Translations under genes and position numbers: made by a program | The notes under the pieces: model-generated | Database searches by the model: none | What the model was told of the DNA's origin: nothing | Seen by the model: the letters and a program-made list of their open reading frames with translations, nothing else | Assembly (NCBI GenBank): GCA_937960895.1 | Contig: CALCJD010000011.1 | Location: 13,935-77,934 of the forward strand | DNA length: 64,000 bases | Reading direction: 5' to 3' | From: an uncultured Spartobacteria bacterium | GTDB lineage: Bacteria; Verrucomicrobiota; Verrucomicrobiia; Chthoniobacterales; Terrimicrobiaceae | Shown: positions 26,751 to 35,932 of the stretch, piece after piece | Numbering within the stretch: position 1 is the first letter of the stretch | How the letters are laid out: each line of letters begins with the position of its first letter

Positions 26751-27407
26751 TCAGTTTCCGGTCCAAAAAGGATCGGTGGTTTCCGGCGTGCCCCATCCCC
26801 CTTTGGGGATGTTGTCGCGGTCCCGCAATTCCACATGAAGGTCCGCAAAAAGCAGATTCTGCCGGCCGGAGTGGGGGAAGGTCATGGGCTGCCCCACCCC
26901 GGTGCTCCACCAGGAGTCCAGCGCGTGATTGGTGCCCTCCCCGAGCAGGAGGCAGAGGGCGGGTTTCGCGATCTGCGTGCGCTTGCGGGGTTCGTAATAA
27001 TTTTTCACGCCCGCCGGAAACATGGCGTTCATCCCGTAGCTGCAGTTCTTCGTGGGATCGCTGGCGGGACAATAAAAGACCGACGTTTTGTAGGTGGTGT
27101 AATAGTTGACCGACGCCGAGGACGGCCGACCCGAGACGTACTCCCAGATGGCGTCCATGTCCCAGTATTTCCACCCCACGGGATTGATCACGACCGGCGG
27201 GTAATGCTCATCGTGGTCCACGGCATAGGCATTGAGTCCGAGGCCGATCTGCCGCAGGTTGGAGGCGCACTTGACGGACTTCCCGGAGTCGATCATGCGC
27301 TTCGAAACCGGCACCAGCAGCGCCGCGAGAGCCGCCACGATGGCCAGGGACGACAACACCTCAACCAGCGTGAAGGCCCGTTGACTTCTCGGCGGGAGTA
27401 CGCGCAT
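26751..27407 (-). CDS. Type II secretion-like pseudopilin (prepilin-type N-terminal domain)
   Basis: A 218-residue protein with a prepilin peptidase site: SQRA/FTLVEV followed by a 20-residue hydrophobic helix. The residue before the cleavage site is Ala instead of the usual Gly. CASNLRQIGLGLNAYA and the late FPHSGRQNLLFADLHVE match the large family of pseudopilins found in Verrucomicrobiota and Planctomycetes, often in sugar-utilisation loci. It lies 35 bp after the PEP-CTERM gene. Confidence 0.88.
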   Translation of the reverse strand: MRVLPPRSQRAFTLVEVLSSLAIVAALAALLVPVSKRMIDSGKSVKCASNLRQIGLGLNAYAVDHDEHYPPVVINPVGWKYWDMDAIWEYVSGRPSSASVNYYTTYKTSVFYCPASDPTKNCSYGMNAMFPAGVKNYYEPRKRTQIAKPALCLLLGEGTNHALDSWWSTGVGQPMTFPHSGRQNLLFADLHVELRDRDNIPKGGWGTPETTDPFWTGN

Positions 27408-27442
27408 GGAGCGTGAGGGTTCCCAACGGCGACAGGCGCCGC

Positions 27443-28252
27443 TTACAACCGCTTCCGTCGGCGGAAGGTGAGCAGCGCCAGACCCGAGAACAGGCCGAGA
27501 ACCGCCGTGCCCGGCTCGGGAATCGCCTCGACCCGGATGTTGTCCACGTAGAGAAGTGACGTACTCGTAACGGCCGAGTTTTCCCCAAACGAGATGTAAT
27601 TAAAGTTCTGCGTGAAACCCGCCGTGCTGAAGCCGATGCCGGTCACCGATCCGCTGCGCCCCCCGCTGGTGGACCAAGCCAGATCGTAGGTCCCCGTGGC
27701 CTTGTTGATGTTCAGCACACTCACATTGACCAGCTCTCCAGCACTAAAGCTGCCGCCCAGGCTGATGCGGCTACCGTCCGGAGTCTTGTATCCGATCACG
27801 GAATTTCCCAAATAATTCGCTCCCAGATAAAGCGCAATCGCCGGCGTGGTCTGGCCTTGCCCATTGATATTCCCCAAATTGAACATCTGCTGGGAGGCGT
27901 TCCCGTAATTGGCCGGAATCATGAACGAGAACGAGATGTTCAAGATGTTCAGATCCGCCGGCATCGAGAACGTGGCCAGCAGGCTGGGATTCGACGCCGG
28001 CTCGTCGGTGGCGTTGTTGCCCACCAGCGCCCAGTTGGATGTCACCCCACCGATCTCCTGCTCCACAATGATGATCTCCGACGGAGCCGGCGTGGATCCT
28101 CCCCCAAACCGCATCTGCCAAGGCGACTGGGGTACCGAACCCGGCGTGTACCCCTCCCAGTTCTGATCCAACAAAACGGTTTGCGCCCCCAGATCGGAAA
28201 CACAAATCAACGCGGACAATGCCAAAGGTGCCAGGCAGGAGGAGATTTTCAT
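27443..28252 (-). CDS. PEP-CTERM sorting-domain surface protein
   Basis: A 269-residue exported protein with a signal peptide (MKISSCLAPLALSALICVSDLGA) and a beta-sandwich body of LamG/concanavalin-like character. It ends in a PEP-CTERM tail: IPEPGTAVLGLF, a hydrophobic stretch, then FRRRKRL. Such tails are processed by exosortase; no exosortase is in the window. It is the first gene of the exported carbohydrate-type operon, with a palindromic operator candidate 15 bp upstream. Confidence 0.88.
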   Translation of the reverse strand: MKISSCLAPLALSALICVSDLGAQTVLLDQNWEGYTPGSVPQSPWQMRFGGGSTPAPSEIIIVEQEIGGVTSNWALVGNNATDEPASNPSLLATFSMPADLNILNISFSFMIPANYGNASQQMFNLGNINGQGQTTPAIALYLGANYLGNSVIGYKTPDGSRISLGGSFSAGELVNVSVLNINKATGTYDLAWSTSGGRSGSVTGIGFSTAGFTQNFNYISFGENSAVTSTSLLYVDNIRVEAIPEPGTAVLGLFSGLALLTFRRRKRL

Positions 28253-28267
28253 AATAAGGGGATAGAC

Positions 28268-28279
28268 TTACACGTGTAA
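28268..28279. promoter_or_regulatory. Perfect 12-bp palindrome, putative operator
   Basis: TTACACGTGTAA is fully symmetric and sits 15 bp before the PEP-CTERM start codon. Size and position fit a repressor operator of the LacI or GntR type. A TTGACG hexamer on the minus strand (28306-28301) could be the matching -35 box, but no convincing -10 was found. Confidence 0.55.
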
Positions 28280-28493
28280 AGTTGACTCTTCCCCTACTTC
28301 CGTCAAGCAAAATTCGGGCTCCCCATCCGAATACAACTCAGTCTTTTTGTGCAACTTACGCATTCTTCGAGAAAAAACCACCCCGGAACGCCCGGGGAGG
28401 GGGAGGGCCGGTCCATGCGGAGGGCGGGAACAGGGCGTCAAAACCCGGGATTTCCCCATTGTCAGAACGACTGCCGGGGGTTTCTTATGAACC

Positions 28494-29768
28494 ATGACCT
28501 CGCCCGAATTATTTTCCGCGGCCCGTCGCTTCATTCCCGGTGGAGTCAATTCTCCCGTGCGGGCATTCCGCGGTGTCGGCGGCGAACCGTTTTTTGTCAC
28601 CAGCGCGCAGGGAAGCCGGATCACCACCGCCGAAGGGAGGGAGCTGATCGATTATGTCGGCACCTGGGGGCCCGCCATTCTCGGCCATGCTCCCGATGTG
28701 GTGATTGCCGCCGTGTGCGCCACGGCGTCGCACGGACTGAGCTTCGGCATCCCCAATCCCCTCGAGGTCGAGATGGCCCGGACCATCTGCACAATGGTCC
28801 CCTCGGTGGAAAAGGTGCGCATGGTCAACAGCGGCACCGAGGCCACCATGAGTTGCGTGCGGCTGGCCCGGGGGTTCACCGGACGCGAAAAGATTCTCAA
28901 ATTTGAAGGCTGCTACCACGGACATGTGGATTCGCTGCTGGTCAAGGCCGGCAGCGGGGCCCTCACCCACGGCCAGCCGGACAGCGCGGGTGTTCCCGCC
29001 GCCCTGGCCGGGCTCACCATCACCGTCCCCTTCAATGATCCCGACGCGGTGCGAAGGGCCTTCCATGCCAACAAGGGGGAAATCGCCGCGGTGATCCTGG
29101 AACCGGTTCCCGCCAACGCCGGGCTCTACCTGCCGGAGCCCGGATTTCTCGAAGGACTCCGGGAAATCTGCACGGCGGAGGGGGCCCTGTTGATTTTTGA
29201 CGAGGTCATGACCGGTTTCCGTGTCGCGCCGGGCGGGGCGCAGGAACTTTACGGGGTGATGCCCGACCTCACGGCCATGGGCAAGGTGATCGGAGGCGGG
29301 CTGCCCGTCGGAGCCTTTGGGGGGCGGACGGAAATCATGGACCGGCTTTCGCCCGACGGTCCCGTATATCAGGCGGGCACCCTTTCGGGAAATCCGGTGG
29401 CCATGGCCGCCGGACTGGCCCAACTCGGGGAACTGATCCGGCAGAGCGGATGGTCACGCCTGGAGGAACTTGGTCATGCCTTCGAAGCGCTCGTGCGTCC
29501 CGCCATTGCCGGCAAACCGCTCACCTTCCACCGCCTCGGTTCGATGTTCTGCCTGTATTTCCGCGAGGGTCCCGTGCGCAATCTGACGGAAGCCCGGCAA
29601 AGCGACCCTGCGGCCTTCGCGCGCTTCTTCCACGCCTGCCTGGAACGCGGCGTCTATGTGGCGCCATCCCAGTTCGAAGCCGGATTCCTTTCCCTCGCCC
29701 ACAGCGGGGACGACCTCGCCGAAACCGCCCGGGTCTTTGCGGAGGCCCTCGACGTCGCGCTCGGATGA
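28494..29768 (+). CDS. hemL: Glutamate-1-semialdehyde 2,1-aminomutase
   Basis: A 424-residue PLP enzyme that makes 5-aminolevulinate in the C5 tetrapyrrole pathway. PLP Lys264 is in AMGKVIGGGLPVG, and the cofactor region includes MVNSGTEATM and IFDEVMTGFR. Length and motifs are full. It diverges from the PEP-CTERM gene across 241 bp. No other heme gene is adjacent. Confidence 0.97.
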   Translation: MTSPELFSAARRFIPGGVNSPVRAFRGVGGEPFFVTSAQGSRITTAEGRELIDYVGTWGPAILGHAPDVVIAAVCATASHGLSFGIPNPLEVEMARTICTMVPSVEKVRMVNSGTEATMSCVRLARGFTGREKILKFEGCYHGHVDSLLVKAGSGALTHGQPDSAGVPAALAGLTITVPFNDPDAVRRAFHANKGEIAAVILEPVPANAGLYLPEPGFLEGLREICTAEGALLIFDEVMTGFRVAPGGAQELYGVMPDLTAMGKVIGGGLPVGAFGGRTEIMDRLSPDGPVYQAGTLSGNPVAMAAGLAQLGELIRQSGWSRLEELGHAFEALVRPAIAGKPLTFHRLGSMFCLYFREGPVRNLTEARQSDPAAFARFFHACLERGVYVAPSQFEAGFLSLAHSGDDLAETARVFAEALDVALG

Positions 29769-29819
29769 TTCAAAAAAATTTTTGAATAAATCCGCCGGCC
29801 GCTCCGTCGGATATCCGAC
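29768..29819 (+). terminator. Inverted repeats downstream of hemL
   Basis: A 20-bp AT-rich repeat (ATTCAAAAA/TTTTTGAAT, 29768-29787) starts at the hemL stop codon. A perfect 14-bp palindrome GTCGGATATCCGAC follows at 29806-29819. Either may end hemL transcription; the second could instead be an operator for the next small gene. Confidence 0.4.
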
Positions 29820-29860
29820 CGAACAATTCCCGCACAAAACATCCCGCCGAACCCCATCCC

Positions 29861-30184
29861 ATGAAACGTCTTCTTGCCCTTCCCACCGCATTCCTCATCG
29901 CCCTCGGCTCCCTCACCGCCGTGGTGACCCCGGTTTCCACCGCGGAGGCCCGGCCGTATTACCAGGAGGCCAAATACCGCTCCGGTTTCGAAGACGGTTA
30001 TGCGGCCGGATACCGGTTCGGCTTTTTTGACGGCCGCAAGGGCAACCGCTACCGGGTGAAGATCGACCGCGGCCGCGGCGCCTACCTGCTGGGTTATGCG
30101 GACGGGTATTACAAGGGATATGCCAACGGGTACGCGGACGGCCAGCGCCGCAAAAAGTTCCACATCCCCGTCATCCGCTGGTGA
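29861..30184 (+). CDS. Small secreted Gly/Tyr-repeat protein
   Basis: A 107-residue protein with a signal peptide ending near VSTAEA. The mature part has Gly-aromatic repeats at four-residue spacing: GFEDGYAAGYRFGFFDG and GYADGYYKGYANGYADG, separated by a basic stretch. The pattern could give a helix with a Gly/Tyr face or an adhesive or metal-binding surface. I do not recognise a family. It stands alone between hemL and the GH-GT2 gene. Confidence 0.8.
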   Translation: MKRLLALPTAFLIALGSLTAVVTPVSTAEARPYYQEAKYRSGFEDGYAAGYRFGFFDGRKGNRYRVKIDRGRGAYLLGYADGYYKGYANGYADGQRRKKFHIPVIRW

Positions 30185-30286
30185 CCCCGGCGCTTTTCCG
30201 GACCGGATCTCCCGGATGCGCCACGGGGGGCACGCCGGACATTCGATGAGCTTGTCAACTCCGGCGAGTTCTCGTACCCGTAACGC

Positions 30287-32785
30287 GTGAATCATCGAGT
30301 GCGCACGCGCGCCAAGTTTTTCTTCGAAGGGGACCGCAAGTTTTTCCTGAAAGGGGTCACCTACGGCACCTTTGCGCCGGACGACCAGGGCTTTTACGTC
30401 GGGCCTCCGGAAAAGGCCCGGCGCGACCTCGCCATGATGCGGGAAATCGGCATCAACGCCGTCCGCGTCTATCATGCGCCGCCGAAGTGGTTCCTCGACC
30501 TCGCCCAGGAAAACGGCATCCGGGTGATGGTGACGCTGTGGTGGGGGCAGAACGTGGACTTCCTCAGCACCAGCCGCCGGCGGCGGGAGATCTTCGAAAA
30601 GGTCCATTCCGACGTGAAAATGAACGCCGGCCATCCCGCCCTGCTGGGATACCTCGTCGCCAACGAAATCTCCAGCCTGATGGTCCGTTGGTACGGAGTG
30701 CGGCGGGTCACGGAGTTCGTCGAAAACCTGATCAACGTCGGACGCGAGGCGGACGACGACGTGCTGTATTCCTACGCCAGCTATCCGCCCACGGAATACC
30801 TGCTGCCGTCGAACATGGATTTCTACACGTTCAACGTGTACCTCCACCGGCAGGAGGATTTCGACCGCTATCTCGCCCGCCTGCAGAACCTCGCCGAGGA
30901 CAAACCCCTCATCATGGGCGAATTCGGCATGGACACCATCCGGCACACCCAGGACGAACAGGCCGAGATGCTCCGCTGGCATGTGGAAAGTGTCGTGCGC
31001 GGCGGACTGGCCGGCACGTTCATCTACACCTGGACCGACGAATGGTGGTGCAACGGCCAGGAAATCACCGACTGGGCGTTCGGCATCACGGATTACCACC
31101 GGCAGCCGAAAAAGGCCCATCAGGTCGTCAGGGAGCTGTTTTCCGGCGACGAGCCCATGATCAATCGGGTGAAGCTGGCACGCTATCCGAAGGTCTCCGT
31201 GATCGTCTGCTCCTACAACGGGGCCAAGACGCTCGACCGCTGCCTCGCCTCCCTGCGGCACATCAACTACCCCGACTACGAGGTCATCCTGGTCGACGAC
31301 GGTTCGAAGGACAACACCCAGGAAATCGCCGCGCGGCACCCCTGGGTGATCAACATCCGGCAGGAAAACAAGGGACTCAGCGTGGCCCGCAACGTCGGAG
31401 CCCAGGCCGCCAAGGGCGAGGTCATCGTCTACACCGACAGCGACTGCATGGCCGACCCGGACTGGCTGTATTACCTCGTCGGCACCCTGATCAGCGGCGA
31501 CTACGCCGGCGTGGGCGGCCCCAACATTTCCCCGCCGGCCGAGGACTGGATCCAGGCCTGCGTGGCGGCGGCGCCCGGCGGTCCCAATCACGTGCTCCTC
31601 ACCGACGTGATCGCCGAGCACATTCCCGGCTGCAACATGGCCTTTTACAAGTGGGCCTTCGACAAGGTCGGCGGTTTTGACCCCGAATACCGCAAGGCCG
31701 GCGACGACGTGGACTTCTGCTGGCGCCTGCAGCAGGAGGGCGGCGTGATCGCCTTCAGTCCGGCGGCCATCGTCTGGCACTACCGGCGTTTCACCCTCGA
31801 CGCCTTCCGCAAGCAGCAGGAGGGCTACGGCGAGGCCGAGTCGCTCCTGCGGTTCAAACACCTCGTCTTCTTCGGCCCCACGGGCACCGCCAAGTGGAAG
31901 GGGCAGATCTACGGCGCCCCGCGCTTCACGTGGCTGATCAACAAGCCGATCATCTACCACGGCATCTTCGGCGAGGGGTTGTTCCAGTCGATTTATCCGA
32001 CCCCCCAATCCGACCTCGCCGCCTACCTCAGCAGCGTGGAATGGGTGGCCCTCACGGTCTTCGTGTTCTGCCTTTCCATCCCGCTGCCCATCCTGCGCAT
32101 CGTCCCGTATCTGATGTTCGGCGGCACGTTTCTGGTCGCGCTCTCCTACATGATCCACGCCAAGCTCGAGCCCAAACACGACACCGTGCGCGCGCGGCTG
32201 CTCGTGGCCTTCCTGGCCTTTGCGCAGCCCATCGCCCGCGGCTGGGCGCGCTACACGACGTGGCTCAAGTTCAAGCGCACACCGCCGGCGGTCATCGCCA
32301 CCCAGGAGAAGGATTTCCAGCGCGAGCGGGGCAGCATCTCGAACCTCAACTACTGGACCGAAAACGGCCAGGGTCGCGAGCGCCTGCTGCCGGAAATCAT
32401 CCGGGCCCTCGAAACCGAGGGGTGGAACTATTCGACGGACACCGGGTGGAAGGACTGGGACATTCAGATCTACGGCAGCTTCTGGTGGGGCATCAAACTG
32501 CGCAGCGTCACCGAATACCATGGCGGTCCGAAATGCCTGACCCGCATCCGGCTCGACACCCACATGGTGCCGACAACCTTCCTGGTGAATCTCATCCTGC
32601 TGGGCATTCTCGCCTATCAGCAGTTTTTCACCGAAAACAGCGGACCCTGGCTCAGCGTGGCCTGGGCGGCGTGGTTGGTCTGGGTCGGCATCCTCGGCCT
32701 GCGGGCCCGCCGGCTGAAGCGCCGTGTCGCCGATCTGGTCGCCGCCGCCGCGCAACGCTGCGGATTCACCCGCGTCAAGGGATGA
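30287..32785 (+). CDS. Membrane glycosyltransferase 2 fused to a GH2-like TIM barrel
   Basis: An 832-residue two-module enzyme from a GTG start. Residues about 10-285 form a glycoside-hydrolase TIM barrel with candidate acid/base Glu127 (VANEIS) and nucleophile Glu212 (IMGEFGMD). Residues about 300-560 are a GT2 domain with Asp337-Asp338 (VDDGS), TDSD at 383-386 and GDDVDFCWR at 472-480. Hydrophobic segments near 600-645 and 760-800 anchor it in the membrane. It could build and trim an extracellular glycan. The start could shift to a GTG four codons later. Confidence 0.88.
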   Translation: MNHRVRTRAKFFFEGDRKFFLKGVTYGTFAPDDQGFYVGPPEKARRDLAMMREIGINAVRVYHAPPKWFLDLAQENGIRVMVTLWWGQNVDFLSTSRRRREIFEKVHSDVKMNAGHPALLGYLVANEISSLMVRWYGVRRVTEFVENLINVGREADDDVLYSYASYPPTEYLLPSNMDFYTFNVYLHRQEDFDRYLARLQNLAEDKPLIMGEFGMDTIRHTQDEQAEMLRWHVESVVRGGLAGTFIYTWTDEWWCNGQEITDWAFGITDYHRQPKKAHQVVRELFSGDEPMINRVKLARYPKVSVIVCSYNGAKTLDRCLASLRHINYPDYEVILVDDGSKDNTQEIAARHPWVINIRQENKGLSVARNVGAQAAKGEVIVYTDSDCMADPDWLYYLVGTLISGDYAGVGGPNISPPAEDWIQACVAAAPGGPNHVLLTDVIAEHIPGCNMAFYKWAFDKVGGFDPEYRKAGDDVDFCWRLQQEGGVIAFSPAAIVWHYRRFTLDAFRKQQEGYGEAESLLRFKHLVFFGPTGTAKWKGQIYGAPRFTWLINKPIIYHGIFGEGLFQSIYPTPQSDLAAYLSSVEWVALTVFVFCLSIPLPILRIVPYLMFGGTFLVALSYMIHAKLEPKHDTVRARLLVAFLAFAQPIARGWARYTTWLKFKRTPPAVIATQEKDFQRERGSISNLNYWTENGQGRERLLPEIIRALETEGWNYSTDTGWKDWDIQIYGSFWWGIKLRSVTEYHGGPKCLTRIRLDTHMVPTTFLVNLILLGILAYQQFFTENSGPWLSVAWAAWLVWVGILGLRARRLKRRVADLVAAAAQRCGFTRVKG

Positions 32786-32864
32786 CCTTCTTTTCCCTCC
32801 CCGACTGCCGCCGGGAGCTCGCCATTTTCGGGCGGCACGGACATTCTTCGAGGCGGACTTCCCC

Positions 32865-33839
32865 GTGAGCGAGCGCGTTTCGGATTATCATTTCGATCTG
32901 CCCGACGAGCTGATCGCCCGCCGGCCGCTGCCGAACCGGGACGGCGCCCGCATGCTGGTTTTGCATCGGGACACGGGAAAAATCGAACACCGCGCGTTCC
33001 GCGATTTTCCCTCCTATGTGCAAACCGGCGACCTGGTGGTGCTGAACAACTCGCGGGTCATCAAGGCGCGCCTGTTTTCCGAGGACGGCCGCATGGAAAT
33101 GCTCCTGCTCGAACCCGTGGGGGACAACCGCTGGAAATCACTGGTCAAACCCGGACGCAAGATGCGCCCCGGCGCGGAAGCCCGTGTCGCCGGCACCACC
33201 GCACGGGTTGTGGACGTTCTGCCGGACGGCGCGCGCATTCTGCAATTTGCCGCGGCTCCCGACCTGGAACGCCACGGCGTCATGCCCATCCCGCCCTATT
33301 TTCACCGTCCGGCGGACGAGGAGGACGCCGTGCGTTATCAGACGGTTTTTGCGGAAACCCCCGGGTCCGTCGCCGCGCCCACCGCGGGTCTGCATTTCAC
33401 CCCCGAAGTGCTCGCCCGGGTTCCCCATGCCTTTCTCACCCTGCATGTCGGCATCGGAACCTTCATGCCGGTGAAGGCCGAACGCGTGGAGGATCACGTC
33501 ATGCACGAGGAGCATTACGTCATTTCCCCCGCCACGGCCGACGCCATCAACGCCGCCCGGCGCCTCATTGCCATCGGCACCACGTCCGCCCGCGTGCTGG
33601 AAAGCCAGCCGCCCGGTCCCGTCGTTCCCCACACCGGCAGCACCGCCATTTTTCTGCATCCTCCCAAGACCCTCACCCGCGTCGGCGCGCTGCTGACCAA
33701 CTTCCACCTGCCGCAATCCACCCTCCTCATGCTGGTGTGCGCCATGGCGGGACGGGAGCGGACGCTCGCGGCCTATGAGCTTGCCGTGCGCGAGCGTTAT
33801 CGGTTTTTCAGTTACGGCGATTGCATGCTCATTTTGTGA
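32865..33839 (+). CDS. queA: S-adenosylmethionine:tRNA ribosyltransferase-isomerase
   Basis: A 324-residue enzyme that makes epoxyqueuosine at the tRNA wobble position. The GTG at 32865 begins SERVSDYHFDLPDELIA, the typical QueA start; an upstream ATG frame lies inside the previous gene. FAETPGSVAAPTAGLHFTPE and LHVGIGTFMPV are diagnostic. It is slightly shorter than most QueA proteins (about 340-355). The start is 79 bp after the GT2 gene. Confidence 0.93.
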   Translation: MSERVSDYHFDLPDELIARRPLPNRDGARMLVLHRDTGKIEHRAFRDFPSYVQTGDLVVLNNSRVIKARLFSEDGRMEMLLLEPVGDNRWKSLVKPGRKMRPGAEARVAGTTARVVDVLPDGARILQFAAAPDLERHGVMPIPPYFHRPADEEDAVRYQTVFAETPGSVAAPTAGLHFTPEVLARVPHAFLTLHVGIGTFMPVKAERVEDHVMHEEHYVISPATADAINAARRLIAIGTTSARVLESQPPGPVVPHTGSTAIFLHPPKTLTRVGALLTNFHLPQSTLLMLVCAMAGRERTLAAYELAVRERYRFFSYGDCMLIL

Positions 33840-33892
33840 GCGCCCGGCCGGACCGTTCGACATACGCCCGGACAATGTTCAGAGTCTCCCGC

Positions 33893-34627
33893 ATGAAAAT
33901 CCCCGGCATGGTTGTCGCACTGCTCGTCCTGACCGTGGGCGGCGCCCGGCCGGCGGCCCTGGTCGGGCAGGAAATGACCGTGCTCACCGGACTCACCGAA
34001 TCCACCGTGGTCGGCCAGGTGCAGATTCTTCCGGGGGACTCCGAGGTCGGCGCCACGGTGGACGTTCCCATTCCGCTGCCACGCACGGCCGCGTCCAGCC
34101 CGGGCACCGCCTATGCCGCCGCCATGCCCTCGCTGGCGGTGGGAACGCACACCTTCCTGCCCACCGGTTTTCGCCGGTCCGACGCGTTGCGCGGACTGCC
34201 CCGCGACTGGGAAATGGCGGTTTTCCAGTTCCGTCTCCCCATCCAATCCCCCGGCCGGCCCTTCGTCGCCAAGCTCATGTATGTGCAGCCCAACCTGCGG
34301 AAGGCCGTCCCCTTTTGTTCGCTGTCGCCCCAGATTCCGCCCTCCGCCTCCAAGGTCACCTTTGTGCCGGGCAACGGCTACACCGTGGAACTTGTCAGCC
34401 GGACACGGCAGCCGGCCGCCGTGGAGGAGGGCATGCTCACCCTTCAGCCCGTTTACGGCGAGTTGGTCCTCGTCCGCCGCATCGCCGTCCCGGAATCGCC
34501 CCGTGTCGCCCGGGGGAAGAAGCCCGCCCCGCGCCGGATATTCGTCTTCCCCAATCCCTTCAAATTCCTCTTCCCCCGCCGTGACAAGGGGCCGGAGGCC
34601 CCGGGAACGCAGTCCATCCTTCCGTAA
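33893..34627 (+). CDS. Exported protein of unknown function
   Basis: About 244 residues with a signal peptide (MKIPGMVVALLVLTVGGARPA). The body is beta-rich, and the C-terminus is basic and Pro/Phe-rich (FPNPFKFLFPRRDKG). I do not recognise a family. An in-frame ATG at 33875 would add six residues. It is 53 bp after queA and convergent with tadA. Confidence 0.65.
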   Translation: MKIPGMVVALLVLTVGGARPAALVGQEMTVLTGLTESTVVGQVQILPGDSEVGATVDVPIPLPRTAASSPGTAYAAAMPSLAVGTHTFLPTGFRRSDALRGLPRDWEMAVFQFRLPIQSPGRPFVAKLMYVQPNLRKAVPFCSLSPQIPPSASKVTFVPGNGYTVELVSRTRQPAAVEEGMLTLQPVYGELVLVRRIAVPESPRVARGKKPAPRRIFVFPNPFKFLFPRRDKGPEAPGTQSILP

Positions 34628-34633
34628 ACGGCC

Positions 34634-35131
34634 TCAGTCCCGGACGTCCCCGCCGGCGCGCCGACGCGCCCCCTCCTCCCGCCGTGCGAGAAAGAACTCC
34701 TTGAGCAGCGCGGCGCTCTCCGGGCCGAGCACCCCCGGGGTGATCTCGCAGCGATGATTCAGCTGGGGCATCTGCAGGATGTTGAGCAGGCCGCCGGCCG
34801 CCCCGCCCCTGGCGTCCGGACACCCGAAGATCACCCGCCGCAGCCGCGCATGCACGATCGCTCCGGCACACATGGGACAGGGCTCCTTCGTCACATACAG
34901 GTCGCAGTCGGTCAGCCGCCAGTCCTCCACCGCCGCTTCGGCCTGGGTGATGGCCAGCATCTCGGCGTGCGCCGTGGCGTCCCGCAGCATTTCCACCTGA
35001 TTCCAAGCCCGGGCGATGATGGTCCCATTCCGCACGATCACCGCGCCCACCGGCACTTCCCCGGCCTCATAGGCGCGCCGCGCCTGTCGCAGCGCCTCCC
35101 GCATGAAATGTTCGTCACTGACCAGATCCAT
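34634..35131 (-). CDS. tadA: tRNA-specific adenosine deaminase
   Basis: A 165-residue zinc deaminase that converts A34 to inosine in tRNA-Arg(ACG). Active-site residues are His55 and Glu57 (TAHAEML) with Cys85 and Cys88 (EPCPMCAGA). HARLRRVIFG and the length match TadA. It is distinct from the FCY1-like deaminase at 19701-20141. The C-terminal tail is rich in Arg/Gly. Confidence 0.95.
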   Translation of the reverse strand: MDLVSDEHFMREALRQARRAYEAGEVPVGAVIVRNGTIIARAWNQVEMLRDATAHAEMLAITQAEAAVEDWRLTDCDLYVTKEPCPMCAGAIVHARLRRVIFGCPDARGGAAGGLLNILQMPQLNHRCEITPGVLGPESAALLKEFFLARREEGARRRAGGDVRD

Positions 35132-35233
35132 GCCAAAAGCAAAACCGGAGACGGCGGGGAAGACACGGAGAAAACTCCGGGGGGTTCAAATTATCGGTGT
35201 TCATCGCCGCCCCCCGTGGGTTAAAAAAACACC

Positions 35234-35905
35234 GTGGACTCGCGCAAAATCCTCATTGCCCCCTCGATCCTGGCCTGTGACTTCGCCCGACTCGGAACGG
35301 AAGTCGAACGCGTCACCGCCGCCGGCGGCGACTGGGTGCACTGCGATGTCATGGACGGGCATTTCGTGGACAACATTTCCTTCGGTCCGGCCTTCGTCGA
35401 GGCGGCATCCCGCCACACCCGGCTTCCCCTCGACGTGCACCTGATGATCACGCGGCCGGATCATTTTTTCCCGCGGTTCACCTCCTTTGCCCATTCGATC
35501 TCCGTCCACGTGGAGGCCGACCACGATGTGGCCCGCACGCTCACCGGCATCCGCGAGGCGGGCTGCCTGGTCGGGCTGGCCATCAGTCCCCCGACACCCA
35601 TCGAACGCGTCGAACCCTTTCTCGGCCTGTTCGACATCCTCCTGGTCATGACGGTCAACCCGGGATTCGGCGGGCAAAAATTCATCCCGGAAATGATGGA
35701 AAAAGTGCGCGCCGGCGCCCGGTGGCGCACCGAGCGCGGACTGGATTTTCACATCGAAGTCGACGGCGGCATCAATGCCGAAACCGCCCGGACGTCCCGC
35801 GAAGCCGGGGCCAACGTCATGGTCGCCGGCACCTCCGTCTTCCGGGCTCCCGACACGGCCGCCGAGATCGCCGCGCTGCGCGGTTCCCCGGCTTCCGAAG
35901 GCTGA
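35234..35905 (+). CDS. rpe: Ribulose-phosphate 3-epimerase
   Basis: A 223-residue TIM-barrel enzyme that interconverts ribulose 5-phosphate and xylulose 5-phosphate. IAPSILACDFARLG, the metal-binding HCDVMDGHFV, DVHLMI and VNPGFGGQKFIP are diagnostic. It starts at GTG 35234 and is convergent with kamA. Confidence 0.96.
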   Translation: MDSRKILIAPSILACDFARLGTEVERVTAAGGDWVHCDVMDGHFVDNISFGPAFVEAASRHTRLPLDVHLMITRPDHFFPRFTSFAHSISVHVEADHDVARTLTGIREAGCLVGLAISPPTPIERVEPFLGLFDILLVMTVNPGFGGQKFIPEMMEKVRAGARWRTERGLDFHIEVDGGINAETARTSREAGANVMVAGTSVFRAPDTAAEIAALRGSPASEG

Positions 35906-35932
35906 GCGGACCGGGCCGCCCCCCCCGAGACC

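Noticed and set aside
29654..32755. 1033-codon open frame on the minus strand opposite hemL and the GH-GT2 gene
   Set aside because: It spans two well-supported plus-strand genes and the small secreted protein; composition is typical of antisense frames.
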